Source: Alcanivorax sp. (GTDB taxonomy: Bacteria; Pseudomonadota; Gammaproteobacteria; Pseudomonadales; Alcanivoracaceae). Taken from it: 64,000 bases of DNA. The position numbers and the translations under genes are program-made. Positions 9,354-20,270 of the stretch are shown here, piece by piece. Below the pieces are notes generated by a model that was given only the letters and a program-made list of their open reading frames with translations, searched no databases and was not told the DNA's origin. Where the stretch lies: the NCBI GenBank assembly GCA_022565695.1, contig JAIUME010000006.1, positions 159,236 through 223,235 of the forward strand. Direction: 5' to 3'. Each line of letters starts with the position of its first letter. Within the stretch, counting starts at the first letter, position 1.

Positions 9354-11333
9354 TCATATCGACGGAAATACCCGCGTTTTCAGGTGAGTCAGAAAGCGCT
9401 CCGGGCTCATTTCGCCGAGCACACGGCTGTCGGCCACTTCCTCGCCGTCAGCAGCCAGGAAAATCAGGCTGGGCAGGCCGAAGATGTTGTAGTCCGCCAT
9501 GATGGCCTGATTGTCGCGGGTAATGCGGGTGACATCGGCCCGCACCAGCAGCATGTCACGGTCCTGCATGGCCGCCAGCACATCGGTATCACTGAGGGTG
9601 GTCTCTTCCAGCACCTTGCAGGCCACACACCACTCGGCAAAGAAATCCACCAGCACCGGTTGGCCCGAGGCCTGCGCGTCGCGTAACACGGATTGCAGCG
9701 CTTCCCGGCCCTGAACATCGACAAAATCATACTGGCCTGCCGGAGGGTGCCGGATGCCGCCTTCGCGGCTTTCGGTGGCCGTGGCCGGCGCTGTTGAGGC
9801 GGGTGCGCTGTGGCTCAATGGCTGCCAGGGATCGGTGCCGCCACTGGCGGCGCCAACCACCATGACAGCGCCATACAGGGCCATGACCAGTGCCAGGCCG
9901 CGCTTCAGTCGACCGCGGTCGCCCGCCGGCTCCAGTGCGCCCAGCTGTACCCCGTAGACGGCAAGCAGGACGCCGTAAAGCCCCAGCGTGACCCCCGCAG
10001 GAATGATGCGATCCAGCAGCCAGATCGCCACGCCGAGCATCACCACGCCGAAGAAGCGCGTGATGTCCTCCATCCAGGTACCGGCCCGGGGCAGCAGGTG
10101 GCTGCCGCCGGTGCCGAACAGAATCAGCGGCACGCCCATGCCGATCGACAGGGCGAACAGCGACAGCGCCCCGGTGGCGGCATCGCCGCTGCTGGCCACG
10201 TAGAGCAGCGCCCCGGCGAGAATCGGTGTCACGCAGGGTGAGACGACCAGTGCAGAAATTACCCCCAGCAGCGCTGCGCCGCCCAGCGAACCCTGTTGGC
10301 GGTGGCTGCCTGCGCTGCTGAGACGGTCGCGCAGGAAAGCGGGCAGTTGCAGGCGGAAGAGACCGAACATGCCCAGTGCCAGCACCACAAAGATGATCGC
10401 CGAGGTGATGATGGCGGCGGGCTGTTGCAGCATGTATTGCAGGTTCAGGCGCGCCCCGAATACCGCCACCAGCAGACCGGCAAGGGTATAGGGCACGGCC
10501 ATACCCAGCACATAGGCGCTGCTGAGCAGGAAGCCGCGTCGTGCCGTGGGGTGAGACTGCCCGGCGATGATGCCGGAGAGGATCGGCACCATCGGGAAAA
10601 CGCAGGGCGTGAAAGCCAGCAACAGGCCGCCGGCAAAGAACAGCAGCGTCACCATGACCAGGCTCTGGTCACCCATCCAGCGCGAGAAGGCGCCGGCATC
10701 CTGGGAGCCCAGGGTGCCAAAAAAACCACCTTCGGTGGCGGGTGTATTGGGTGTATCAAGGGGAGCGCCGAAGGCCATGCTCTCTGCACTGACAAAGGTC
10801 AACGGTAATTCCCGCGTCAGCGGCGGGTAACACAGCACATCTTCAATACAGCCCTGGTAGTCCACTTCCAGTACGGTCTCGGTGAGCGGGATTGAGGACA
10901 GGGGTAGCGTCAGGTGCAGCGTGTCGTAATACACCTGCACCCGGCCGAACAGCTCGTCATCCTTGAGGGTGCCATCGGGCACCTCGAAGTCGGCAAAGTC
11001 CTCGATCAGATTGCCGTGGGTATCGCGCAGGCGGAATGCGAAACCGTGGTGATACAGATAAACGTTCTCGACGATGTCGAAGGTGAGCTGGATGGCCTGG
11101 GCGTCAAGATCCGGTGAGGCGTCAATCCGGATGGCCTGCTCTGCCGTAGGCAGATCACTGCCACCCCCGCCCAGCAGGCTGCTGCCGCTCTCCTGGCGCC
11201 CCAGCAGCGCGCTGGCCGGCGCACACAGCATCAGCATCAGTAGCGCCGCCAGCAGGTAGCTGATGTGAGTGGGGGAGCTGGCTATTGCCAGCGGTCGGGG
11301 GAGCAGATGTCGGGTCATGAGCAAGCGGGCCAT
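9354..11333 (-). CDS. dsbD: Protein-disulfide reductase DsbD
   Basis: Inner-membrane electron carrier that passes reducing power from cytoplasmic thioredoxin to periplasmic DsbC-type proteins. The 659-aa protein has a signal peptide (LLAALLMLMLCAPASA). The N-terminal Ig-like alpha domain carries the CIEDVLC cysteine pair near residues 160-166. A membrane beta domain with about eight helices contains TPCVFPM and SPCVTPI. The C-terminal thioredoxin-like gamma domain has EWCVACK. Length and order match the family. The exact start is uncertain: the ATG at 11315 is an alternative and neither has a strong ribosome site. Confidence 0.95.
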   Translation of the reverse strand: MARLLMTRHLLPRPLAIASSPTHISYLLAALLMLMLCAPASALLGRQESGSSLLGGGGSDLPTAEQAIRIDASPDLDAQAIQLTFDIVENVYLYHHGFAFRLRDTHGNLIEDFADFEVPDGTLKDDELFGRVQVYYDTLHLTLPLSSIPLTETVLEVDYQGCIEDVLCYPPLTRELPLTFVSAESMAFGAPLDTPNTPATEGGFFGTLGSQDAGAFSRWMGDQSLVMVTLLFFAGGLLLAFTPCVFPMVPILSGIIAGQSHPTARRGFLLSSAYVLGMAVPYTLAGLLVAVFGARLNLQYMLQQPAAIITSAIIFVVLALGMFGLFRLQLPAFLRDRLSSAGSHRQQGSLGGAALLGVISALVVSPCVTPILAGALLYVASSGDAATGALSLFALSIGMGVPLILFGTGGSHLLPRAGTWMEDITRFFGVVMLGVAIWLLDRIIPAGVTLGLYGVLLAVYGVQLGALEPAGDRGRLKRGLALVMALYGAVMVVGAASGGTDPWQPLSHSAPASTAPATATESREGGIRHPPAGQYDFVDVQGREALQSVLRDAQASGQPVLVDFFAEWCVACKVLEETTLSDTDVLAAMQDRDMLLVRADVTRITRDNQAIMADYNIFGLPSLIFLAADGEEVADSRVLGEMSPERFLTHLKTRVFPSI

Positions 11334-11436
11334 CCGGTCAGGGTACAGGTGGGTGCAGGATACCAGAGTCCCTGTACATCTGCCGTGTGGCGATTGGCCG
11401 CATCGGCGAGTGATTAACGGGTCTTATCGCACTATA

Positions 11437-11481
11437 GTCGAAAGTGAAGGCGTCGAAAGTGAAGGCATCGAAAGTGAGTGA
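11437..11481. repeat. 15-bp tandem repeat, 3 copies
   Basis: Two exact GTCGAAAGTGAAGGC units (11437-11451 and 11452-11466) and a degenerate third lie about 50 nt upstream of the DUF2333 gene, in its leader region. Confidence 0.9.
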
Positions 11482-11532
11482 GAGGCGAGTCAGCGCGTGC
11501 CTCTCAACAGATAAAGTGGAATCGGGGAGTAT

Positions 11533-12522
11533 ATGAACCAGCGTCGTCATCATTTACGGAGCCTGCTGCAGGCTGGCCATGTCTGGGTTATCCGTCGCGG
11601 ACGCTATGTGATCCCTGGCGTGCTTGGCGGCCTGCTGTTACTGAATATCCTGCTGGGCTGGTACTGGAGCCGGGAACCGGCCCTGCCGGAGCTGGCGCTA
11701 CCTGCCGAGCCGGTGGCGGGGGAGGCGACGACCGTGGCCCTGGCGGACGTCATGACCACCCTGCTGGAAAAGCGCGGTGGCTATCTCAGCAACGACATAC
11801 TGCCGCACCGTTTGTGGCTGGATAACATGCCCAACTGGGAGTTTGGCGTGCTGACCCAGGGGCGAGATCTGGCGCGGGCCTTGCACCGGGATCTCGGGCG
11901 CGCGCCCGGGCGTGAAGATGTCGATCTGGCTATCGTTTCCCCGCAGTTCAATTTTGATCACAAGAGCTGGGCCATGCCCTCCACCGAGGGGGAGTATCGT
12001 CGCGGCATCCGGGCCCTGGAGCGTTACCTGGCGCGGCTCCAGGATGCGGAGGACGACACCGCGCGGTTCAACGCGACCCCGGCGAATCTGGATTACTGGC
12101 TGGGTGAAGTGCAGGAGCGCCTTACTGATCTGAGCCGCCGCTTGTCCAACAGTGTGGGGCGCCCGTTACCGGACGCCGGCCTGCTGGACCGGGACGACGC
12201 GCCCCTGACCCGAACCCCGTGGAGCGAAGTGGACAATGTGTTCTATCAGGCGCGGGGGAGTAGCTGGGCGCTGTTGCATCTGCTGCGCGGTGCGGAGATC
12301 GATTTCGGGCCGTCGCTCACCCCGGAAGGCCGCATTCACCTGCGTCGGGTCATGCACCAGCTGGAGTACACCCAGGCGCCGATACGCAGCCCCATGATTC
12401 TCAACGGCTCGGGTTTCGGCGTCTTTGCCAACCATTCGCTGGTGATGGCGAATCATATTGCCGGGGCCAACATGTCCCTGCAGGAGCTGCGCGAAACCCT
12501 CAAGCGGCCACCGTCAACGTAA
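11533..12522 (+). CDS. DUF2333 family inner-membrane protein
   Basis: The 329-aa protein has a single N-terminal membrane helix (about residues 27-45, YVIPGVLGGLLLLNILLGWY). A soluble, probably periplasmic, domain follows with the family-like SPQFNFDHKSWAMPSTEGEY segment and the NGSGFGVFANHSLVMANH segment near the C-terminus. The family is known by name only and no function is assigned. GGGGAG precedes the ATG. It stands alone between dsbD and ppa, with its own terminator. Confidence 0.85.
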   Translation: MNQRRHHLRSLLQAGHVWVIRRGRYVIPGVLGGLLLLNILLGWYWSREPALPELALPAEPVAGEATTVALADVMTTLLEKRGGYLSNDILPHRLWLDNMPNWEFGVLTQGRDLARALHRDLGRAPGREDVDLAIVSPQFNFDHKSWAMPSTEGEYRRGIRALERYLARLQDAEDDTARFNATPANLDYWLGEVQERLTDLSRRLSNSVGRPLPDAGLLDRDDAPLTRTPWSEVDNVFYQARGSSWALLHLLRGAEIDFGPSLTPEGRIHLRRVMHQLEYTQAPIRSPMILNGSGFGVFANHSLVMANHIAGANMSLQELRETLKRPPST

Positions 12523-12526
12523 ATAC

Positions 12527-12555
12527 AAACGGGGCGGCCTCTGGCCGCCCCGTTT
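12527..12555. terminator. Bidirectional terminator between DUF2333 gene and ppa
   Basis: A perfect 13-bp inverted repeat (12527-12539 with 12543-12555; AAACGGGGCGGCC) has a 3-nt loop and A/T ends on both sides. It is placed between two convergent genes. Confidence 0.88.
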
Positions 12556-12581
12556 GCGTGTCAGTCGTGCGAGATGCCGTG

Positions 12582-13115
12582 TCAGAGGTCGCTCTTGTAG
12601 GCATCCACGGACTTGGTGATTTCCCGGCGCGCTGCGTCGGCATCGTCCCAGCCATCCACCTTGACCCACTTGCCGGGCTCAAGATCCTTGTAGTTCTCGA
12701 AGAAGTGCTCGATCTGCTGAATCAGCAGTGCTGGCAGATCGGTGTATTCGTGCACATCTTTATAGGCGCTGGTCAGCTTGTCATGGGGCACGGCCACCAG
12801 CTTGGCGTCCTGGCCTGACTCATCGCTCATGTTCAGCACGCCCACGGCGCGGCAGCGAATCACGGCACCGGCCATCACCGGGTAGGGGGTCACCACCAGC
12901 ACGTCCAGCGGATCACCGTCTTCGGACAGCGTGTTGGGGATGAAACCATAGTTGGCCGGATAGAACATGGGGGTAGCCATGAACCGGTCAACCACAATGG
13001 CGTTGCTGTCCTTGTCGATCTCGTACTTGATCGGCGAGGCATTGGCGGGAATCTCGATGACGACGTTGATGTCGCCCGGAAGGTCCTTACCGGCGGGAAT
13101 CTTTGCGAAATCCAT
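12582..13115 (-). CDS. ppa: Inorganic pyrophosphatase (family I)
   Basis: Hydrolyses PPi to phosphate in the cytoplasm, pulling biosynthetic reactions forward. The 177-aa product (E. coli 175) has the signature [10 protein letters not shown], whose Asp residues bind Mg2+, and the [11 protein letters not shown] region. The start is the ATG at 13115 ([19 protein letters not shown]). Longer upstream reading is non-homologous. Confidence 0.97.
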   Translation of the reverse strand: MDFAKIPAGKDLPGDINVVIEIPANASPIKYEIDKDSNAIVVDRFMATPMFYPANYGFIPNTLSEDGDPLDVLVVTPYPVMAGAVIRCRAVGVLNMSDESGQDAKLVAVPHDKLTSAYKDVHEYTDLPALLIQQIEHFFENYKDLEPGKWVKVDGWDDADAARREITKSVDAYKSDL

Positions 13116-13249
13116 GATAGCTGTGGCCCGATGCAGTTGCTGATGGCGCGGGATTATAGCAACCCGGCGCCATCTGTGGCCACCCGACCTTTGTTGGGGC
13201 CTTGTCGGGCGATTGGGGGGCGATCCGGGGGGCGAGGGGCGGAGCCCCT

Positions 13250-16200
13250 TCATTCTCCGCGTTCACGCTGCCCCGGTGCGGCGGCACCGCCGCCAGAGCG
13301 GGCCTCGTGCCGCGCGGTCTGGGCGGCCAACTGTTCGGACACCTTGTTGACCGAGCCGGCGAACCCGGCCAGCAGGTTATAGAGCACCGGGATGATGAAC
13401 AGCGTGAGTACAGAGGCGAACAGCAGGCCGCCGAGAATCACCATACCGATGGCGGCGCGGCTTTCGGCGCCCGCGCCGGTGGCCAGCACCAGGGGGATGG
13501 CGCCGAAGATGGTGGAAATGGTGGTCATCAGTACCGGGCGGAAGCGCAGGGTGGCGCCTTCGATGATGGCGTCACGCACGTTCAGGCCGGTGTCGCGCAT
13601 CTGGTTGGCAAACTCCACGATCAGAATACCGTTCTTGGCCATCAGGCCGAGTAGCATGATCATGCCGATCTGACTGTAGGTGTTGAGCGTGATGCCAGAC
13701 ATATACAGCGCCAGCAGGGCGCCGGTGATCGCCAGGGGAACGGAAAGCATGATGATCATCGGGTGGATCCAGCTTTCGAACTGCGCCGCCAGCACCAGGA
13801 ACACGATCAGGAAGGCCAGGCCGAAGGTGATATAGATGGCGCTGGACGCCTCAACGAACTCGCGGCTCACACCGCGATAGCTGACGCGCGCCTCGGCGGG
13901 CAGATGCTCTGCCGCCTGGGCATTCAGGTAGCGCAAGGCGGCGCCCATGTCATAGCCGTCGGCCAGGGTGGCACTCAGAGTGATGGCGGGCAGCCGGTCT
14001 ACCCGGCGCAACTCCGGCGGTGCGCCGAACTCACGCAGCTCCGCCAGCGCATTCAGCGGTACGAGATCGCCGGCGCCGGTGCGCAGGAAATAATTCTGCA
14101 GATTGTCCGGGGTGGCCCGTTTGCCATCCTCCGCCTGCAATATGACATCGTATTCCCGTCCCCGGTCGAGATACCGGGTCACCACGCGTGAGGCCAGCAT
14201 GGACTGCATGGTATTGCCGATGTCTTCTGCGGTGATGTTCAGGTCTGCCGCTCTTTCGCGGTTCATGTCCACGCCCAGCTGTGGCTGGGTGACTTCAAAA
14301 TTGATATCCGGATTGATCAGGCTCGGGTTCTGACGGGCGCGCTCCAGCAGGATGTCGGCCCACTCCTGCACAGAGTCGTAATCCGGCCCGCCGATGACGA
14401 ATTGCACGGACGCATTGAAACCGCTCTGGCCCAGCCCCGGCGGATTGATGGCGAAGGAACGTAGCCCTGGCACTGAGCGCAGCAGCGGTGCGACCTCGGC
14501 AACGATTTCCTGTTGTGTACGATCGCGCTCGCTCCAGTGCTTGAGGCGCACGATGGTGAAGCCGCGCTCCACCTGGCCCCGGAAGCCAACAATGGACAAT
14601 ACGCGCTCGGCCTCACCGCTTTCGACCAGCGGCTCCAGCAGGGCCTGGATCTTGCGGGTGTGGTGTTCGGTGTAATCGATGCTGGCGCCTTCCGGCGCCA
14701 CGCTGTTGATGATGAAGACACCGCGATCTTCCGTGGGGGCCAGTTCCTGCGGCAACTGCGGAAAGATGGCCGTGGCCAGCATGATGCCGGCCAGGCCGAC
14801 CGCCAGCACGATCAGTGGTGCGTTCAGGGATTTCAGCAACAGTGAGTGGTAGCCGCGATTCATGCGCTCGAACATACGCTCGCTCCACTCCCACAGACGC
14901 GAGTGCTTGCCTTCGTCATCCCGCGCCGGGTGCAGCCACTTGGAGCACAACATCGGCGCCAGGCTCAGGGCAACAAAGCTGGATACGATCACCGCGGCGG
15001 CCAGGGTAAAACCGAATTCGGTAAACAGCCTGCCGATATTGCCGCCCATAAAGGACAACGGCACAAACACGGCCACCAGCGTCAGGGTGGTGGCGATGAC
15101 AGCGAAGGCAACCTGGCGGGCACCGCGATAGGCCGCCACCAGCGGCGGCTCACCGTCATCAATCCGTCGCTGGATATTCTCCAGCATCACGATGGCGTCA
15201 TCCACTACCAGACCGATGGCCAGGATCAGTGCCAGCAAGGTCAGTACGTTGATGGAAAAATCGAACACCCCCAGTGCCATGAAGGCACCGATGATGGACA
15301 CCGGGATGGTGACTGCCGGAATCAGCGTCGCGCGCACCGAGCGCAGGAACACGAAGATCACCAGAATGACCAGCGTCATCGCGATACTGAGCGTGATGAT
15401 GACCTCGCGAATGGAGGCGCGAATGAAGATGGATTCGTCGTAGTTCACGGCCAGGGACACGCCCGCAGGCAGGTTCGGGCGGATGTGCTCCAGCTCGGCC
15501 TGGACCAGATCGGAGATTTCCACAACATTGGATTTTGATTGCCGGATGATGCCGAGCCCGATAGCTTGCTGGCCGTTGGTGCTGAGGCGGCTGCGGTCAT
15601 CTTCCACGCCGCGTTCCACCCGGGCCACTTCGCCAATGCGGATGGGGAAGTCGCCCTGCCGACGAATTACGATGCCGGCAAAAGCCTCGGGATCATTGAG
15701 ACGGTTGTCCGCGCGCACCGAGAATTCACGGCTGCTGGATTCCACGCGCCCGGCGGGCAGCTCGATATTATTGGCGCGCAGCGCATTTTCCACATCGGCG
15801 ACAGTGACCTGACGGCTGGCCATGCGCTCCGGGTCCAGCCAGATGCGCATGGCATAACGGCGTTCGCCGCCAATCATGATTTCCGCCACACCGGTGAGCA
15901 CAGACAAGCGGTCGACCAGATTGCGTTCTGCAAAATCGGTCAATTGATCCGGCGTCATGCGGTCGCTGGCCATGGTGACCCACATCATGGGTCGGGCGTC
16001 GGAATTGGCCTTGGCCACAATGGGCGGATCGGCTTCTGCGGGCAGGCGATCGAGAATGCTGGCAATGGCATCGCGCACATCGTTGGCGGCGTTGTCCACG
16101 TCGCGGCCGCTCTCGAATTCGATGGTGGTGCGGCTGGAGCCCAGGCGGCTGCGGGATTCCATGGAGCGAATGCCGTCCACAGCACTGATAGCACCTTCAA

Positions 16201-16399
16201 TGAGCTGGGTGATCTGTGTGTCGATCACCTCCGGCGCAGCGCCGATGTAACTGGTGGCGATGGATACTTCCGGCGGATCAATGTCGGGATATTCGCGCAC
16301 CGGCAACTGCAGTGCTGCGGCGATGCCGAACACCACGATCAGCAGGCTCATGACCGTGGCGAAGACCGGGCGCTTGATGGAGACATCAGAGAGAATCAT
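13250..16399 (-). CDS. RND multidrug efflux permease (HAE1 type)
   Basis: Proton-driven inner-membrane pump subunit of a tripartite efflux system. The 1049-aa product begins [17 protein letters not shown], the standard RND start. It has the TM4 proton-relay pair in [17 protein letters not shown], the TM10 Lys in [17 protein letters not shown], and two large periplasmic loops, the usual duplicated 6+6 TM plan. It starts 1 nt after the adaptor gene's stop. No outer-membrane factor is encoded next to it, so it probably uses a TolC-like protein from elsewhere. Substrate cannot be told from sequence. Confidence 0.95.
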   Translation of the reverse strand: MILSDVSIKRPVFATVMSLLIVVFGIAAALQLPVREYPDIDPPEVSIATSYIGAAPEVIDTQITQLIEGAISAVDGIRSMESRSRLGSSRTTIEFESGRDVDNAANDVRDAIASILDRLPAEADPPIVAKANSDARPMMWVTMASDRMTPDQLTDFAERNLVDRLSVLTGVAEIMIGGERRYAMRIWLDPERMASRQVTVADVENALRANNIELPAGRVESSSREFSVRADNRLNDPEAFAGIVIRRQGDFPIRIGEVARVERGVEDDRSRLSTNGQQAIGLGIIRQSKSNVVEISDLVQAELEHIRPNLPAGVSLAVNYDESIFIRASIREVIITLSIAMTLVILVIFVFLRSVRATLIPAVTIPVSIIGAFMALGVFDFSINVLTLLALILAIGLVVDDAIVMLENIQRRIDDGEPPLVAAYRGARQVAFAVIATTLTLVAVFVPLSFMGGNIGRLFTEFGFTLAAAVIVSSFVALSLAPMLCSKWLHPARDDEGKHSRLWEWSERMFERMNRGYHSLLLKSLNAPLIVLAVGLAGIMLATAIFPQLPQELAPTEDRGVFIINSVAPEGASIDYTEHHTRKIQALLEPLVESGEAERVLSIVGFRGQVERGFTIVRLKHWSERDRTQQEIVAEVAPLLRSVPGLRSFAINPPGLGQSGFNASVQFVIGGPDYDSVQEWADILLERARQNPSLINPDINFEVTQPQLGVDMNRERAADLNITAEDIGNTMQSMLASRVVTRYLDRGREYDVILQAEDGKRATPDNLQNYFLRTGAGDLVPLNALAELREFGAPPELRRVDRLPAITLSATLADGYDMGAALRYLNAQAAEHLPAEARVSYRGVSREFVEASSAIYITFGLAFLIVFLVLAAQFESWIHPMIIMLSVPLAITGALLALYMSGITLNTYSQIGMIMLLGLMAKNGILIVEFANQMRDTGLNVRDAIIEGATLRFRPVLMTTISTIFGAIPLVLATGAGAESRAAIGMVILGGLLFASVLTLFIIPVLYNLLAGFAGSVNKVSEQLAAQTARHEARSGGGAAAPGQRERGE

Positions 16400-16400
16400 A

Positions 16401-17492
16401 TCAACCTTCCGCGCGCTGGCCGTCGCGCACGGTAACCCGTGCGTCCGGATCGTCCAGCAACTCGACACGATCACCGGCACTCAGACGCGTTTGCCCGGTA
16501 ATCACCACCCGGTCATCGGCATTCAGGCCACGCAGCACTTCGGCTTCGCCGGGCAGCCGAACACCCAGATGGAGGGTGCGGCGCTCCACTTCATTGTCGC
16601 CCACGACGACAAACACATACTGCTCGTTGCCCTGGGTGAGCAGCGCTTCTTCCGGCACCAGCAGTGTCTCCCGTTCGCGAAAGCGCAGGGACACGCTCAT
16701 GAACTGACCCGGACGCAGGCGCCCTTCATTGTTCTCGATGGCGGCTCTGATCTGCAGGCTGCGGCTGATCGGGTCCACCCGTGTGCCCAGCTCGGTGACT
16801 TCGCCGGTGAAGGTCTGCCCCATGAAAGCGTCGCTGCGGGCTTCCACCTGCTGGCCAGCCTCCAGTTGGCTGATAAAACGTTCTGGCACGGAGAACACCA
16901 GCTCGATGGGAGAAATGCTGTCGAGTGTGCTGATGCGATCACCGGCGCGCAGGAACGCGCCCTGGCTGATTTCACGAATACCGATGACGCCGTCAAAGGG
17001 GGCCTTGATGGTGTGATTTTCCAGCATGGTGCGGGCCGATTGCACTCTGGCCTCGCCCACCTGGACGGCGGAGTCCAGCTCATCTACGTCGGCACGGGAA
17101 ATGCTCTGGCCGCTTTGCAGGCGGCTGGCGCGGTCAAATTTGGTTCTGGCATCGCGCAGCTGTGCTTCGGCAACGCGTAATTCGGCCTGGGCCTGACGGC
17201 TGTCCAGTTCCACCAGCAGCTGGCCGGCTTTCACCTGCTGCCCTTCGCTGAAATGCAGGCGCAGCACCCGGGCATCCACTTCACTGGTGACAATGATTTC
17301 ATCCCGTGCTGCGGTGGTGGCCACAGCGTTGACGCGATCCTCGACATTGCCCAGACGCGGAGTGACAACGTTCACCGGGGTCTCCCGGGCGCCCTGGCGC
17401 TGTTCCAGCGGGCTGTCGCCCTGACCAAGCAGGTACCAGCCGATGCCGCCACACAGCAACACCAACAGGGCAATGCCCGCTTGCTTCTTCAT
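16401..17492 (-). CDS. RND efflux periplasmic adaptor (membrane fusion protein)
   Basis: Bridges the RND pump to an outer-membrane channel. The 363-aa product has an N-terminal membrane anchor (ALLVLLCGGIGWYLL) with no lipobox, because the residue before the Cys is Leu. Next come a lipoyl half-motif, a coiled-coil hairpin (RVAEAQLRDARTKFDRAS...), the second lipoyl half (IKAPFDGVIGI) and beta-barrel domains. The ATG at 17492 has GGAG with about 6-nt spacing; an upstream ATG at 17522 has none. Operon with the downstream permease. Confidence 0.93.
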   Translation of the reverse strand: MKKQAGIALLVLLCGGIGWYLLGQGDSPLEQRQGARETPVNVVTPRLGNVEDRVNAVATTAARDEIIVTSEVDARVLRLHFSEGQQVKAGQLLVELDSRQAQAELRVAEAQLRDARTKFDRASRLQSGQSISRADVDELDSAVQVGEARVQSARTMLENHTIKAPFDGVIGIREISQGAFLRAGDRISTLDSISPIELVFSVPERFISQLEAGQQVEARSDAFMGQTFTGEVTELGTRVDPISRSLQIRAAIENNEGRLRPGQFMSVSLRFRERETLLVPEEALLTQGNEQYVFVVVGDNEVERRTLHLGVRLPGEAEVLRGLNADDRVVITGQTRLSAGDRVELLDDPDARVTVRDGQRAEG

Positions 17493-17660
17493 GCGTTTCT
17501 CCACCAGGAAATACTGAACCAAAAAAGATCATGCCGGCGCCCGGGATGGCGGCTGCGCGGATTATCAGAACATAGTCATAATACTAACGCATGACAGGGT
17601 GAACGTGGGGGTGTGACCATCGCGCCAAGAGGCGGGTTCCTTATTGTTTCCACTTTTGCC

Positions 17661-18212
17661 TCAGCGCCGCCACTTGATATTGCAGCCCACGGAAGGCACC
17701 TGGTCTCCCTCCGGCGCCCGGCCTGCCATCACCGCCAATGCAGCCTTGCGCAGATCCTCGCCAGTGACCGGGATCTGATTGCCGGGGCGGCTGCTGTCGA
17801 ACTGGCCACGCCAGACCAGCTGGTGCCCCTTGTCATAGAGAAAGAAGTCCGGGGTGCAGGCCGCATCGAACGTCCTCGCCACGTCCTGGGATTCATCGGC
17901 CAGATAGGGGAAAACGTAATCCCGCGCCAGTATCTCCGCACGCATCTGTTCCGGGCTGTCCGCCGGATGGCTTTGCCAGTCATTGCTGTTGATAGCCACC
18001 ACCGCCAGTCCCTGGGTCGTCAGTTCCCTGGCCAGCGCCGAAAAGACCGGGGCGATATGCTTCACGTAGGGGCAGTGGTTGCAGATGAAGGCCACCAGCA
18101 CAGGGGTGTCCGCCAGTTCCACGGAATCAAAATCGGTGCCGCGTGCGTCCGGGAGCTGGAATGCGGGCATCGGGCTGCCGAGGGGGATCATGGATGAGGG
18201 GGTGAGGGCCAT
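17661..18212 (-). CDS. Thioredoxin-fold (AhpC/TSA-like) protein
   Basis: The 183-aa cytoplasmic protein has the redoxin core LVAFICNHCPYVKHIAP with a CxxC pair (CNHC), followed by VVAINSND, and the DFFLYDKGHQLVWRGQFD segment typical of the 'thioredoxin family protein' of about 180-200 aa. Likely a thiol-disulfide or peroxide-reducing enzyme; the partner is unknown. The ATG at 18212 has GGAG 8 nt upstream. It is transcribed toward the RND operon, with about 170 nt between them. Confidence 0.85.
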   Translation of the reverse strand: MALTPSSMIPLGSPMPAFQLPDARGTDFDSVELADTPVLVAFICNHCPYVKHIAPVFSALARELTTQGLAVVAINSNDWQSHPADSPEQMRAEILARDYVFPYLADESQDVARTFDAACTPDFFLYDKGHQLVWRGQFDSSRPGNQIPVTGEDLRKAALAVMAGRAPEGDQVPSVGCNIKWRR

Positions 18213-18408
18213 GGTGTGCTCCTTCAATGGTGTGTTGCCGGGGCTCAGTGTAGCAGAGGAGAGCGGGCGACCCGGCAGGCGTTTATTCCATCGGGTTATA
18301 ACTCGATGCCTTTTTATTCTTTTGCCTTTGCGCTTCAGCCTAGTACCTTGCGCTTCTTGTTCAATGCATCGTGTTCAATTCACCGCGACCCTGCGCAGGG
18401 AGCCTCCT

Positions 18409-20214
18409 TTGATCGCTGAATCGCTCCAGCCCCTTGTTGTCGGCCTGATACTGGTCGGGCTGTTCGCTGCGTTTGTGCGCGAGTGGTTCAAGCCGGACGT
18501 GGCGGTGATGATCGCCGTGGCGTTGCTGTTGGGGCTGGGCCTGCTCAGCAGCGGGCAGGTGCTCAGCGTCTTCAGCAACAGCGCGCCGATCACCATTGCC
18601 TGCCTGTTCATCATCAGCGCCGCGCTGCAGAAGACCGGCTGTGTCGATCGGCTGGGTGACTGGCTGGGCGTGATGGCCGGCAAGAGCGAAGCACGGCTGC
18701 TGCTGGCGCTGATGCTGGTAGGGGTGCTGGTGTCGCCGTTCATCAACAACACACCCGTGGTGATGGTGCTGATGCCCGCTGTGATTGCGCTGGCGAGCAA
18801 GCACAATATCGCCCCCTCGCGGCTGCTGATCCCGCTCTCCTACGCGACCATTCTTGGCGGGCTGATCACCATGGTGGGTACCTCCACCAATATTCTGGTG
18901 GATGGTGTGGCACGGGATATGGGCCTGGCCCCCTTCGGCATGTTCGAAATTACCGCCCCGGCCATCGTCATGGCGCTGCTTGGCTGCGTAATGATCTTCT
19001 TTCTGGCGCCGAAACTGCTGCCCTCCCGGGAAACCCTGGCACAGCAGTTCACCGGCAGCGGCGATCGCACCTTCATGTCCGAGCTGTTCGTGCCGGAAGG
19101 GTCACGCCTGGCCGGTCGCACATTGAAAGAAGCGCGGCTGAGCAACGGCACCATTGCCGTGCTCAAGCTGTTCCGGGGTGACGAGGCGCTGACTTCGCCG
19201 CCGCCGGGTACGCGGCTGCAGGTCGGCGACAAGGTGGTGGTGCACAGCCAGAGCGCCGACATGGTGGAGCTGCGCGGTACCGATCTGGTCAGCCTGCAAG
19301 CCGGTGCGCCGGTCGCGGATGGCAAGGACCTGGAAACCCTGCGCCGCCAGGACGCCGTTATTGTCGAGGCGATCGTCGGGCCCAGCTCGCGCTATGTCCA
19401 GCGGCCGATTCGCGACCTGGATCTGGCGGCGCGCTACGGCATTCACATCATTGCGGTGCACCGCCAGGACGCCAGCATCGGCGAGATCGTGGACGATTTT
19501 CAGCTGCAGTTTGGCGATGTGCTGCTGGTGGAGGGCACCCGCACCCAGATCAAGCGCTTCTGCGACAACGGTGATCTGTTCGCCATCACTGACGGCAAGG
19601 CGCCGGCCAACCGCCAGAGCAAAGCGCCGATTGCCATGGCCACGATCATCGGCGTGATGGTGCTGGCGGCATTCAAGGTCATGCCGATCGAGGGCCTGGC
19701 GCTCATGGGCGCCGCCATCGTGGTGGCCACGGGCTGCGTGCGCTCGGAAGAAGCCTACAAGGCCATCGAATGGCCGATCATCATCCTCATCTTCGGCATG
19801 CTGGCGGTCAGTATCGCCATGCGCGAGTCCGGGCTGGCGGACATGCTGGCCGGGCTGCTGGTCGGCTGGGGCGGCGGCCTGTCGCCCTGGATGATGCTTG
19901 CCATCGTCATTCTGATCACCTCCATTGCCACCGAGATGATCAGCAATAATGCGGTGGCGGTGCTGTTCACTCCTGTGGTGATCGCTGTGGCCCAGCAGCT
20001 GGGCGTGGACCCGCGTCCGTTCGTGGTGGGCGTGATGTTTGCCGCCAGCGCCAGCTTTGCCACCCCGATTGGCTACCAGACCAATACCCTGGTCTACAGC
20101 GCCGGTAATTACCGCTTTACCGACTTTGCCCGCCTGGGCATTCCCATGAACCTGCTGGTCTGGCTCAGCGCCAGTCTGCTCATTCCGCTGTTCTGGCCCC
20201 TGAATCCGGTATAA
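18409..20214 (+). CDS. SLC13/DASS-type permease with two RCK_C (TrkA-C) domains
   Basis: Probable sodium-coupled anion transporter of the inner membrane. The order is about five N-terminal membrane helices (VVGLILVGLFAAFV..., SPFINNTPVVMVLMPAV), two cytoplasmic TrkA-C domains (around FVPEGSRLAGRTLKEARLS and EAIVGPSSRYVQRPIRDL), and a C-terminal membrane half (ITSIATEMISNNAVAVLF, SFATPIGYQTNTLVY). The two NN-containing helices are the paired substrate/Na+ loops of the family. The start is uncertain: TTG at 18409 with GGGAG 6 nt upstream gives 601 aa; ATG at 18364 lacks a ribosome site. Substrate (sulfate, dicarboxylate or other) is not determinable. Confidence 0.88.
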   Translation: MIAESLQPLVVGLILVGLFAAFVREWFKPDVAVMIAVALLLGLGLLSSGQVLSVFSNSAPITIACLFIISAALQKTGCVDRLGDWLGVMAGKSEARLLLALMLVGVLVSPFINNTPVVMVLMPAVIALASKHNIAPSRLLIPLSYATILGGLITMVGTSTNILVDGVARDMGLAPFGMFEITAPAIVMALLGCVMIFFLAPKLLPSRETLAQQFTGSGDRTFMSELFVPEGSRLAGRTLKEARLSNGTIAVLKLFRGDEALTSPPPGTRLQVGDKVVVHSQSADMVELRGTDLVSLQAGAPVADGKDLETLRRQDAVIVEAIVGPSSRYVQRPIRDLDLAARYGIHIIAVHRQDASIGEIVDDFQLQFGDVLLVEGTRTQIKRFCDNGDLFAITDGKAPANRQSKAPIAMATIIGVMVLAAFKVMPIEGLALMGAAIVVATGCVRSEEAYKAIEWPIIILIFGMLAVSIAMRESGLADMLAGLLVGWGGGLSPWMMLAIVILITSIATEMISNNAVAVLFTPVVIAVAQQLGVDPRPFVVGVMFAASASFATPIGYQTNTLVYSAGNYRFTDFARLGIPMNLLVWLSASLLIPLFWPLNPV

Positions 20215-20270
20215 CGTGCCGCGCCTCTGATCGGTTACCATGGGCACCAGAATGAGCGGAGAGCACGAGA